Of a DNA stretch of 64,000 nt, positions 1 to 8,900 are shown in pieces (position 1 is the first letter of the stretch; the number at the start of each line of letters is the position of its first letter). The notes beneath the pieces were generated by a model. It was given only the letters and a program-made list of their open reading frames with translations, ran no database searches and was not told the DNA's origin. Origin of the DNA: Flavobacterium psychrotolerans. GTDB lineage: Bacteria; Bacteroidota; Bacteroidia; Flavobacteriales; Flavobacteriaceae. The position numbers were made by a program, and so were the translations under genes. The stretch lies in the NCBI RefSeq assembly GCF_003097635.1, contig NZ_QCZI01000001.1, positions 248,001 through 312,000 of the forward strand, read 5' to 3'.

Positions 1-1
1 T

Positions 2-622
2 GGTATTCTAATCCTTCCCGCTTGGAAAGGAATAGATCAACTCTCAAAAGATACGGCTCAACGACTATCAAATCTAGGCTATTATACATTTGTAGCTGAT
101 ATTTATGGAGAGGGAAATTATCCTAAGGACGCTAAAGAAGCTGGTGAACGTGCTGGTTTTTATAAAAAAGACTATGAACAATATCAAAAAAGAATTCGTT
201 TAGCCTTAGAGGAATTGACCAAATCTGGAGCCAATTCCGAAAAAACGGTTGTCATCGGCTATTGTTTTGGAGGTACAGGAGCACTTGAAGCTGCAAGGGG
301 ACATTTACCTGTAAAAGGAGTCGTTTCTTTTCATGGGGGACTTGGAAAGGATAGCGCTCGAATTACCGAAAATCTATCTGCAAAAGTATTGGTTTGCCAC
401 GGAGCCGACGATCCTTATGAATCTTCAGAGGAAATCGCCGCTTTCCAAAAAGAAATGCGTGATGCCAAAGCCGACTGGCAAATGATATATTATGCAAATG
501 CGGTACATTCTTTTACAAATCCAGAATCCGGAACCGACAATTCTAAGGGGGCAGCCTACAATGAAAAGGCAGCTAAACGCTCTTGGGAACACCTATTGGT
601 TTTCCTAAAAGAAGTTTTATAA
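2..622 (+). CDS. dienelactone hydrolase family protein (5' truncated by window)
   Basis: The reading frame is open from base 2, so the start codon lies left of the window. The product is a cytosolic alpha/beta hydrolase of the dienelactone hydrolase family. The nucleophile elbow GYCFGG carries Cys (residue 88 of the visible part), the acid lies in CHGADDP and the catalytic His in AVHSFT, giving the Cys-Asp-His triad typical of the family. The visible part is 206 residues and ends normally at TAA. An internal ATG at base 215 exists, but the upstream codons (GILILPAWKG, FVADIYGEG) match the N-terminal half of the fold, so it is not the start. The substrate is unknown; many homologues are general esterases rather than true dienelactone hydrolases. 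Confidence 0.9.
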   Translation, partial: GILILPAWKGIDQLSKDTAQRLSNLGYYTFVADIYGEGNYPKDAKEAGERAGFYKKDYEQYQKRIRLALEELTKSGANSEKTVVIGYCFGGTGALEAARGHLPVKGVVSFHGGLGKDSARITENLSAKVLVCHGADDPYESSEEIAAFQKEMRDAKADWQMIYYANAVHSFTNPESGTDNSKGAAYNEKAAKRSWEHLLVFLKEVL

Positions 623-660
623 ATAAAATTTATGAAACAACCCATTTTACACTAAAATAA

Positions 661-1689
661 ATGAATCGAATGAAAAAAATAATCTTATTGAGTTTATTAT
701 CCGTTTTAAGCATCGGCTGCACGGTTAAAAAATCTAGCATAGCGTCTTCTGATCTTTCCACATACATGAATACCATAACGCCCAATGAGTTAAAAACACA
801 TCTCTATATTGTAGCATCCGATGAAATGGAAGGTCGGGATACAGGCTCAAAAGGACAGAAATTAGCAGGCGAATATCTTATTAGCCAGTATAAAAATAAC
901 AAAATTCCTTTCCCAAAAGGGGCAAAAAGCTATTATCAAAAAATTCCTGCGGCATATTTGAATGCCCGAAATAACGAGAATTTACCCGATTCTGAAAATA
1001 TTTGGGCATTCATTGAAGGCTCGGAAAAACCAAATGAGATTATAGTTATTTCAGCCCATTATGATCATGTAGGAATAACAGATGGCAAAATTTATAATGG
1101 TGCCGATGATGACGGTTCAGGAACTGTGGCGCTGCTTGAAATTGCTCAAGCTTTTGAACAAGCCAAAAAAGAAGGTCATGGCTCCAAACGCTCCATCCTA
1201 TTCCTTCACATGACTGGTGAAGAACACGGGCTTCATGGCTCCCGCTATTATACTGAAAATCCTTTGTTCCCTTTAACCAATACTATTACAGACATCAATA
1301 TTGACATGATAGGACGTCGGGATGAAGCACATGCCAACTCCAATAATTATGTTTACCTGATTGGTTCCGACTATCTATCGACAGATTTGTACAACATTTG
1401 TGAAGCAGCTAACAAAAACTATGTTCATTTAAATTTAGATTATAAATACAATGACCGAAATGATCCGAATCGTTTCTATTATCGTTCGGATCATTATAAC
1501 TTTGCTAAAAACGGAATTCCATCGGTATTCTTTTTTAACGGCGTGCATGCCGATTACCATAAATCAACGGACAAAGTAGAGAAAATAGAATTTGATGCTT
1601 TGGCAAAAAGAGCTCAATTGGCTTTTGCAACAGCATGGGAATTAGCTAATCGAGAAAATCGTCCCGTAGTGGATAAATCTGGCAGGTAA
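661..1689 (+). CDS. M28 family zinc metallopeptidase, lipoprotein
   Basis: A 342-residue protein with a lipoprotein signal peptide (lipobox LSIGC, lipidated Cys20), so it is expected to be anchored in the envelope. The M28 aminopeptidase metal site is complete: His133 and Asp135 in SAHYDHVG, Asp150 in NGADDDGSG, the catalytic pair Glu187/Glu188 in TGEEHG, Asp215 in DMIGR and His300 in HKSTDK. It should trim N-terminal residues from peptides with two zinc ions. It lies 38 bases after the hydrolase gene on the same strand and may be cotranscribed. A strong hairpin follows before tRNA-His. Substrate specificity cannot be read from the sequence. Confidence 0.93.
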   Translation: MNRMKKIILLSLLSVLSIGCTVKKSSIASSDLSTYMNTITPNELKTHLYIVASDEMEGRDTGSKGQKLAGEYLISQYKNNKIPFPKGAKSYYQKIPAAYLNARNNENLPDSENIWAFIEGSEKPNEIIVISAHYDHVGITDGKIYNGADDDGSGTVALLEIAQAFEQAKKEGHGSKRSILFLHMTGEEHGLHGSRYYTENPLFPLTNTITDINIDMIGRRDEAHANSNNYVYLIGSDYLSTDLYNICEAANKNYVHLNLDYKYNDRNDPNRFYYRSDHYNFAKNGIPSVFFFNGVHADYHKSTDKVEKIEFDALAKRAQLAFATAWELANRENRPVVDKSGR

Positions 1690-1724
1690 AATACTACTTG
1701 TCCCAAACTAGAAATGGTACTAAC

Positions 1725-1763
1725 AAAAAAAGCTTCGAATTACTTCGAAGCTTTTGCGTTTTT
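1725..1763. terminator. bidirectional intrinsic terminator
   Basis: A perfect 10-bp stem (1730-1739 with 1744-1753, AAGCTTCGAA/TTCGAAGCTT) has a TTAC loop, an A run on the left and a T-rich stretch on the right. It can end the peptidase transcript rightward and the tRNA-His transcript leftward. Confidence 0.8.
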
Positions 1764-1764
1764 G

Positions 1765-1839
1765 GGTGGCTGACCGGGTTCGAACCGGCGACCCTCGGCA
1801 CCACAAACCAATACTCTAACCAGCTGAGCTACAACCACC
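1765..1839 (-). tRNA. tRNA-His (GTG)
   Basis: The minus strand folds into a cloverleaf. The acceptor stem is GTGGTTG with CAGCCAC, plus the extra 5' G (position -1) facing C73 that is diagnostic of tRNA-His. The D arm starts GCTCAGCTGG. The anticodon loop TTGTGGT has anticodon GTG, and the T arm is GCCGGTTCGAACCCGGT. No CCA end is encoded. Confidence 0.95.
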
Positions 1840-1853
1840 ATTTTTAACGAGTG

Positions 1854-1883
1854 CAAATGTATTGCAAAAGTTTTATTTTACAA
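1854..1883 (-). promoter_or_regulatory. promoter of tRNA-His, Bacteroidota type
   Basis: On the minus strand TTG (1883-1881) is followed by exactly 19 bases and TACATTTG (1861-1854), a perfect match to the Bacteroidota sigma-70 consensus TTG-N19-TAnnTTTG. It ends 14 bases before the tRNA 5' end. Confidence 0.8.
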
Positions 1884-1900
1884 AGAAAATTTATAAAAAA

Positions 1901-2617
1901 TTATATTAAATCCCCTAAACTATTGACGGCCAAATACCTTTCTACATTAAATCCTTCAGCATATTCAGTCCCTATTAATCGTCCTAAATCTTGCGCACGA
2001 TAATTTAGGCTCTCCAAAAAGTTTTTTGTAGCAATTAGTGTTTCCGGTTCGTTAGAATTAGGATTGTAAAATTGGGAACCGTAAGCCAAAATAGCTTCCA
2101 CTCTTTTGTTGTTATACCCCGTAATATCAACAACAAAATCAGGAACCAAATTTTTCCATTGCATATAATGGTATACTAATTTAGGCCTCCAAGCCTGTTG
2201 CTTAACACCATCATATTCCGTTTCAATTTTTATTAATCCAGAAAGAAAGCAAGCATCCGACACCAATTTACTTCCTTTTTCGTGGTCGATATGTCTATCA
2301 TCAAGAGCATTGCACAAGACGATTTCGGGCTGGTATTTCCGGATCATTTCAATAACTGCAAGTTGGTGGGTTTCATCATTTACAAAAAAACCATCCCTCA
2401 TGTTCAGGTTCTCACGAACGGAAACACCTAATATTTTTGCCGCTGCATAGGCTTCTTGATCCCTAATTTCTGCGGAACCTCGGGTACCCAATTCGCCCCT
2501 AGTTAAATCTATAATCCCCACTTTTTTCCCTAATGTGATTTCCTTAGAAATGGTTCCACCACATCCCAATTCTACATCGTCGGGATGAGCTCCAAAAGCA
2601 AGTATATCTAATTTCAT
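1901..2617 (-). CDS. bshB1: bacillithiol biosynthesis deacetylase BshB1
   Basis: A 238-residue PIG-L/LmbE family zinc deacetylase. The zinc motif AHPDDVE lies at residues 10-16 (His11, Asp14) and the third ligand at His112 in HIDH. The N-terminus MKLDILAFGAHPDD and the block LTRGELGTRG are typical of BshB1, which deacetylates GlcNAc-malate to GlcN-malate in bacillithiol synthesis. The ATG at 2617 is chosen because the reading frame further upstream runs into the isochorismate synthase gene; with this start the spacing is 19 bases. It is probably the last gene of a three-gene leftward operon. The other bacillithiol genes (bshA, bshC) are not in the window. Confidence 0.9.
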   Translation of the reverse strand: MKLDILAFGAHPDDVELGCGGTISKEITLGKKVGIIDLTRGELGTRGSAEIRDQEAYAAAKILGVSVRENLNMRDGFFVNDETHQLAVIEMIRKYQPEIVLCNALDDRHIDHEKGSKLVSDACFLSGLIKIETEYDGVKQQAWRPKLVYHYMQWKNLVPDFVVDITGYNNKRVEAILAYGSQFYNPNSNEPETLIATKNFLESLNYRAQDLGRLIGTEYAEGFNVERYLAVNSLGDLI

Positions 2618-2636
2618 ATTTATGTTTCTTGATAAT

Positions 2637-3725
2637 TTAACCAATTATTTTTTTTATCGTCATTGATTTATTGACTGATTCTTCCCATTCGTTTTCAGGA
2701 ATGCTGTCTTTTGTTATTCCACAGCCCATATATAAATGGACTTTTGTCGTTGCATTATCCGGGGCAATCTTAATTTGCATGCATCTTAAATTAACATACA
2801 AATCAGATTTTAATTTTCCTTTAGGTTCCACTTTCCTATTCAATTCTCCTAAAAAACCCGTATAATAGGCTCTGTCATATCCTTCATGCTGCAAAATGAA
2901 ATCTTTGGCAACTCTTTTAGGCAATCCGCAAACTGCAGGTGTGGGATGCAAAATAGAAACTATTTCCTTTAAATTGGAATCGGGGTTGACAATTCCTTCA
3001 ATATCCGTTTTAATGTGCAACAAATTACCTGATTTTAAAGTATAGGGACTCGAAACATTCACTTCCGTTGTTACGTCTTTCAGATTGGTTAAAATAAAAT
3101 CCGTCACTAATTGCTGCTCTTCTTTTTCCTTGTTTCCCCAAATAACTTCCATATCATCTTCAAAAGTTTGTGTACCTGCCAACGCCATGGTGTAAAATTG
3201 ATTCTTCTGTGCTTTTAGCAATCGTTCCGGCGAGGCTCCCATCCATAAACCAATTTTGGGATGAAACCAACAATAACAAAAGGCCGTTGGATACGTGCGA
3301 ACCAATTTTTCAAAAATGGAAACAATATCAAAACCCGGCAAATCGATAATTTCTTCTCGAGACAAAACCACTTTGCTTAAAACGCCTTTTCTAATGGAGT
3401 CAATCCCCTTCTGAACTAAATTTTTAAAATGTTCCTTATCTTTATGATTTTCAGAAACTGTGAAATTTGAATGCTGTTTTTCTGCTGAAGTGGATAACTG
3501 GGAAGCCCATTTTTGAGATTGATTTTTTGGAATGAGTATTATTTGATTACCATCAAAGGGAGAAAAAACAAAACCCGATTCCGTAAAATCATCCGCGAAA
3601 TACAAATGATCATTTTTCTGAAAAAAACCAACTAAAGCATTTTTGTTCGGTTTACTATAAATTACGAAAGGTAAATTTTGTCTTTCTTGCTGTTTCACTT
3701 TAATAAAAAAATCTATCATACTCAT
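2637..3725 (-). CDS. menF: isochorismate synthase (chorismate-binding enzyme)
   Basis: A 362-residue MenF/EntC family enzyme that isomerises chorismate to isochorismate. Conserved features are the base Lys118 in GVLSKVVLSRE, Glu167 in GASPERLL, ALAGT at 181-185, and the C-terminal HPTPAVCGLPK and FYTGFLG-like (YYTGFLGE) blocks. The N-terminal third is shorter and more variable than in enterobacterial MenF. It sits between a hotdog thioesterase and bshB1 with gaps of 42 and 19 bases. The neighbouring hotdog thioesterase, which could hydrolyse DHNA-CoA, favours a role in menaquinone synthesis over siderophore synthesis, because no catecholate genes are present. Confidence 0.88.
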   Translation of the reverse strand: MSMIDFFIKVKQQERQNLPFVIYSKPNKNALVGFFQKNDHLYFADDFTESGFVFSPFDGNQIILIPKNQSQKWASQLSTSAEKQHSNFTVSENHKDKEHFKNLVQKGIDSIRKGVLSKVVLSREEIIDLPGFDIVSIFEKLVRTYPTAFCYCWFHPKIGLWMGASPERLLKAQKNQFYTMALAGTQTFEDDMEVIWGNKEKEEQQLVTDFILTNLKDVTTEVNVSSPYTLKSGNLLHIKTDIEGIVNPDSNLKEIVSILHPTPAVCGLPKRVAKDFILQHEGYDRAYYTGFLGELNRKVEPKGKLKSDLYVNLRCMQIKIAPDNATTKVHLYMGCGITKDSIPENEWEESVNKSMTIKKIIG

Positions 3726-3767
3726 TTATTTTAAAGATTGGCATTATTAAAAACACCTATAGCTTTT

Positions 3768-4193
3768 CTATTTTTTTCTTGGCAAAACCATATTCGTCAA
3801 TTTACAAATCGAGATCAATTGATCGGCTTCATCTGTAATTTTGATTTCCCATAGATGAATGCTCCTCCCCTTGTGGATAATTCTAGCGGTAGCAGTTACA
3901 AAACCGTCCCTTTTGGCTTTGAGATGATTGGCAGAAATTTCTATACCCCGAATTTCCCTTTCGTGTGAATTTACAAACAACATCGATGCGGCACTACCTA
4001 CACTTTCTGCCAATGCAACACTTGCCCCTCCGTGAAGCAACCCCATGGGTTGATGCACATTAGGATTTACGGGCATTTTTGCCACAAGAAAACCCTCTCC
4101 TGCATCTATAAATTCAATCTCTAAAGTCTGCATTAAAGTGTTTTTCGAAAGTTCATTACACTTGGCAATAATTAAATCTTTGTCAAAAGCCAT
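3768..4193 (-). CDS. PaaI-type hotdog-fold thioesterase, possibly DHNA-CoA thioesterase
   Basis: A 141-residue single hotdog domain. The family signature is HQPMGLLHGGASVALAES near residues 47-64, with HGG on the central helix and a Glu at its end as the likely catalytic residue. It hydrolyses acyl-CoA thioesters. It is the first gene of the leftward operon with isochorismate synthase, which suggests 1,4-dihydroxy-2-naphthoyl-CoA as substrate; that is inferred from context only. The 177 bases upstream, shared with the divergent lipoprotein gene, hold no clear TAnnTTTG box on this strand. Confidence 0.85.
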   Translation of the reverse strand: MAFDKDLIIAKCNELSKNTLMQTLEIEFIDAGEGFLVAKMPVNPNVHQPMGLLHGGASVALAESVGSAASMLFVNSHEREIRGIEISANHLKAKRDGFVTATARIIHKGRSIHLWEIKITDEADQLISICKLTNMVLPRKK

Positions 4194-4370
4194 TACGTTG
4201 TTTTTGTTGTAAAAATAAGTTATTACGAGAATAGAAAAAAGCGAATGGAAGAAAATGGAAGAAAGATGACAGAAAAAAAGACTAATTTTTAAACTTATAC
4301 GTTACAAATAAACAAATCAACAATTACCCAAATAAACATTTTTCACTATTTTTACCAAAATTCAATAGCA

Positions 4371-5906
4371 ATGCGCAAATCAATTTATTTTCTTTTTATC
4401 GGAATAGTACTATCAATGAGCTCCTGCCGGAAAGATTTTGATACCGTTGCGAGTTCAGGAAAACTAGAATTTTCAAAGGACACTATTTATTTGGATACCG
4501 TTTTTACAAATATTGGTTCCAGTACCTACACATTAAAAGTATACAACCGAAGCAATAAGGATATTAAAATCCCAAAAATACAATTCAAAAAATCAGACTC
4601 TAAATACCGAATGATGGTCGATGGCATGACTGGCGTTAACGGAAAAATATTCAATAACGTGGATCTTTTGGCCAAAGACAGTCTCTTCATTTTCATTGAA
4701 ACTACCGCTAGTGCTGCTGATGCAAACCCAACCGATTTTTTATATACCGATGAAATTCAGTTTGATTCGGGAAGCAATTTGCAAAAGGTAAATTTGGTTA
4801 CTTTAGTCAAAGATGCCTATTTCCTGTTTCCTAAAAAAGATGCTAAAGGGGTGAAGGAAACACTGCTTTTAGGCACAGATACCAATGGTGACGAAGTTAG
4901 AGTTGAGGGATTTGAATTGGACGAAAATGATCCTGTCAACGGAGATGAATTTCATTTCACCAATAAAAAACCGTATGTCATTTATGGATATGCGGGAATT
5001 CCGCAAGGAAAAACCTTGCAAATTGATGCCGGAGCACGAGTTCATTTCCATTCGGAATCCGGAATGATTGTTCAACCCAATGCAGCTATAAATATCAGCG
5101 GAACCTTATCGCCAGACAGTAAAAATCCTCAGGAAAACGAGGTCGTTTTTGAAGGAGATCGTCTAGAACCCGAATTTGAAGACACTCCCGGACAATGGGG
5201 AACCATTTGGATGAGAGAAGGAAGTCAGGGCTCCATCAATCATTTGACCCTGAAAAATGCGACCGTTGGATTATTGTTAGAAAACAGCGCTTTATCGATT
5301 AGCAATTCACAAATTTACAATTCTGCCAACATTGGAATTTTGGCAAGAACAGCAACCGTAACCGGAGAAAATTTAGTACTGAATACAGCAGGGCAAGCCA
5401 GTTTGGCATGTAGCATGGGTGGCAATTATCAGTTTACGCATTGCACGGTAAACAACAATTGGAACAGCTCCAAACAGGTTTCAGTCTTAGTGAGCAATTA
5501 TGAAAAAAATCAAGATGAAAGCATTACAAAAGCCGATTTAGTACAAGCCATTTTCCGCAACTGCATCATTTATGGAAGCAATAATGTCGAATTATTTTTA
5601 GATAAAGAGCCTTCCGCCGCATTCAATGTGTCTTTTGAAAATTGTTTAATCAAGTTTAATGATTTTGGTACGGGACTTGCAAAAAATATTTTATATGATT
5701 TCATAAGAAATGAGGAATCGGGTAACATTAAAAATAAAGACCCAAAATTTTTTAAGCAAAATCAGAACAAGTTAAATATTGACGAGACTTCGGCGGCATT
5801 CCAAAAAGGGAATACTTTGTACCGTATCCCGACCGATATTTTAGGCGTGATACGAACTGTAATTCCCGATTTAGGGGCTTACCAAAGCGCCGCTTTCCCG
5901 AAGTAA
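4371..5906 (+). CDS. lipoprotein with right-handed beta-helix-like repeats
   Basis: A 511-residue protein with a lipoprotein signal peptide (lipobox MSSC, Cys19). Residues 30-130 look like an immunoglobulin-like beta domain (DTVFTNIGSSTYTLKVYNRS, in the style of abnormal-spindle-type folds). Residues 200-480 are short beta-strand turns with Asn/Gly ladders (NHLTLKNATVG, LSISNSQIYNSA, IFRNCIIYGSNN), typical of a parallel beta-helix. This points to an outer-membrane-anchored surface or periplasmic protein, perhaps carbohydrate-binding, but no catalytic residues can be assigned. The gene is monocistronic, divergent from the thioesterase, and ends 86 bases before purL. Confidence 0.75.
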   Translation: MRKSIYFLFIGIVLSMSSCRKDFDTVASSGKLEFSKDTIYLDTVFTNIGSSTYTLKVYNRSNKDIKIPKIQFKKSDSKYRMMVDGMTGVNGKIFNNVDLLAKDSLFIFIETTASAADANPTDFLYTDEIQFDSGSNLQKVNLVTLVKDAYFLFPKKDAKGVKETLLLGTDTNGDEVRVEGFELDENDPVNGDEFHFTNKKPYVIYGYAGIPQGKTLQIDAGARVHFHSESGMIVQPNAAINISGTLSPDSKNPQENEVVFEGDRLEPEFEDTPGQWGTIWMREGSQGSINHLTLKNATVGLLLENSALSISNSQIYNSANIGILARTATVTGENLVLNTAGQASLACSMGGNYQFTHCTVNNNWNSSKQVSVLVSNYEKNQDESITKADLVQAIFRNCIIYGSNNVELFLDKEPSAAFNVSFENCLIKFNDFGTGLAKNILYDFIRNEESGNIKNKDPKFFKQNQNKLNIDETSAAFQKGNTLYRIPTDILGVIRTVIPDLGAYQSAAFPK

Positions 5907-5933
5907 TTTGATAAAAATCTTTATAACGGTTCT

Positions 5934-5964
5934 TTGCGCATTGCACTTTTTTAAACTAAATTTG
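5934..5964 (+). promoter_or_regulatory. promoter of purL, Bacteroidota type
   Basis: TTG (5934-5936), 20 bases, then TAAATTTG (5957-5964), a full match to the Bacteroidota -33/-7 consensus with near-ideal spacing, 28 bases before the purL ATG. Confidence 0.75.
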
Positions 5965-5992
5965 CAACCACAACAACGCAAACTACAAAACA

Positions 5993-8900
5993 ATGATTCA
6001 TTTCTTCGGAAACCAGACAAATACGGTTTTTGCGGTACATACGCACAATCAACTTACTACAGAAGACATTTCAAAACTCAACTGGCTTTTTGCCGACTCC
6101 AATAAAATAGAAAAATCCGTGTTGACGGATTTTTTTGTTGGTCCTCGCGCTACTATGATTACACCATGGAGTACCAACGCGGTGGAAATTACCCAAAACA
6201 TGGGGATTACTGGAATCATTCGTATCGAAGAATTCCACAAAGCAACGGCTGATTTCAATGATTTTGACCCTATGCTTTCGCAAAAATATACCGAGTTGAA
6301 TCAGGATGTTTTTACCATTAACGTTCAACCAGAAGCCATTCTGAACATTGATGATATCGCTGCTTACAACCTATCTGAAGGTCTTGCTTTAAGTCCTGAA
6401 GAAGTAGAATACTTAGATAATTTAGCCACTAAATTAGGTAGAAAATTAACGGATTCTGAAATTTTCGCTTTCTCACAAGCCAATTCAGAACACTGTCGCC
6501 ACAAAATTTTCAACGGAACATTTGTTATTGATGGAGTAGAAAAAGAAACTTCTCTTTTTAAATTAATCAAAAAAACATCTCAGGAAAACCCTAACGATAT
6601 TGTTTCAGCTTACAAAGACAACGTAGCTTTTGTAAAAGGACCAAGAGTGCAACAATTCGCTCCAAAAACAGCTGACAAACCCGATTTTTACGAAGTAAAA
6701 GAATTTGATTCAGTTATTTCATTAAAAGCAGAAACACACAATTTCCCAACAACTGTAGAGCCTTTCAACGGAGCTGCAACAGGATCAGGAGGAGAAATTC
6801 GTGACCGTTTAGCAGGAGGTCAAGGTTCATTGCCAATGGCAGGAACTGCGGTTTATATGACTTCTTATTCTCGATTGGAAGAAAATAGACCATGGGAAGA
6901 TGCTGTTGAAGCTAGAAAATGGTTGTACCAAACTCCAATGGATATTTTAATCAAAGCTTCAAATGGAGCTTCTGATTTTGGAAATAAATTTGGACAACCG
7001 CTTATTACAGGTTCCGTTCTTACTTTCGAACATGAAGAAAACAACCGTAAAATTGGTTACGATAAAGTAATCATGCAAGCGGGTGGAATTGGGTACGGAA
7101 AATTAGACCAAGCTATCAAAAAGAAACCACAAGAAGGAGACAAAATTGTTATTCTTGGTGGAGAAAATTATAGAATCGGAATGGGTGGAGCGGCTGTTTC
7201 TTCTGCTGATACCGGAGCGATGAGTTCTGGAATTGAATTGAATGCAATCCAACGTTCGAACCCTGAAATGCAAAAACGTGCTGCCAATGCCATTCGTGGT
7301 TTGGTAGAAAGCGATCACAACCCTATTGTTTCCATTCACGATCACGGAGCGGGCGGACATTTGAACTGTCTTTCGGAATTAGTAGAAGAAACTGGAGGTT
7401 TGATCGATTTGGACAAATTACCCGTGGGAGATCCTACACTTTCGGCAAAAGAAATCATTGGTAACGAATCCCAGGAAAGGATGGGATTGGTTATTGGTCA
7501 AAAAGACATCGATTTACTTCAAAAAATTGCAGACCGTGAACGTTCACCAATGTACCAAGTGGGCGACGTTACAGCCGATCACCGTTTTACATTCGAGTCT
7601 AAAACTACCGGTTTAAAACCAATGGATTATGCTTTGGAAGATTTCTTCGGAAGTTCTCCTAAAACGGTAATGACCGACAAAACCATCCATTACAACTATC
7701 CTGCATTAGAATATAGTGTAAAAAATATTTCAACGTATCTAGAGCAAGTGCTTCAATTAGAGGCCGTTGCTTGTAAAGACTGGTTAACTAACAAAGTAGA
7801 TCGTTGTGTAGGCGGAAAAGTAGCCAAACAACAATGTGCCGGACCCTTGCAATTGCCTTTGAACAATTGTGGTGTGGTTGCCTTGGATTATTTGGGAAAA
7901 GAAGGAATTGCGACCTCAATTGGGCACTCTCCTATCGCTTCCTTGATTGATCCGGTTGCTGGAACAAGAACGGCCATTGCCGAGTCATTATCAAACATTG
8001 TTTGGGCTCCGATTAAAGACGGATTGAAAGGAATTTCCCTTTCGGCCAACTGGATGTGGGCTTGCAAGAACGAAGGAGAAGACGCCCGTTTGTACGCCGC
8101 CGTTGAAGCTTGTTCCGACTTTGCCATCGAATTGGGAATCAACATTCCAACCGGAAAAGATTCGCTTTCGATGAAACAAAAATATCCAAACGACGAAGTA
8201 ATCGCTCCGGGAACGGTCATTATTTCGGCTGGTGGAAACTGTATTGATATTCGAAAAGTGGTGGAACCTGTTCTGCAAAAAGATGGTGGTTCTATTTATT
8301 ACATCAATTTGTCGCAAGACGAATTCAAATTGGGAGGTTCTTCATTTGCACAAGTTCTGAACAAAATTGGAACCGAAACACCAACGATAAAAAATGCGGC
8401 TTTCTTCAAAAAAGCTTTTAATACCATTCAGGAATTAATTTTAGGAGACAATATTCTTGCAGGACATGATATAGGAAGTGGTGGTTTGATTACTACTTTA
8501 TTGGAAATGTGTTTTGCCGATGTGAATTTGGGTGCAAAAATAGACTTCTCTGTTTTTGAAGAAATAGACATTATTAAATATCTTTTTGCCGAAAACATTG
8601 CGATTGTCTTCCAAGCCAAAGACGATGCTGCTATTGAAAATAAACTAAAGGTAAATAATGTAGCCTTCTATAAATTAGGAACAGTTACCAATGAAGCTAC
8701 TTTAGACTTTGGACCTTGCAAATTAGACATTGTCAAATACAGGGACATTTGGTTTAAAACCTCTTTTCTACTCGACCAAAAACAATCTAAAAACGGAACG
8801 GCTCAAGCCCGTTTCGACAATTATAAAAACCAAGCATTAAACTATACTTTCCCTGCGCACTTTACTGGTAAAGCACCTGTCATCTCGAGCGCTGTCGAGA

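Noticed and set aside
2618..2644. Longer N-terminus of BshB1 starting at 2644
   Set aside because: It overlaps the isochorismate synthase end and adds residues not found in the family start MKLDILAFGAHPDD.
6049..6328. Minus-strand frames near the purL start
   Set aside because: They are antisense to the conserved N-terminus of PurL with no independent support.
7103..8619. Several open frames of 60-110 codons on the minus strand within purL
   Set aside because: They lie opposite a strongly conserved long gene, have no family features, and follow its codon pattern in a shifted frame.
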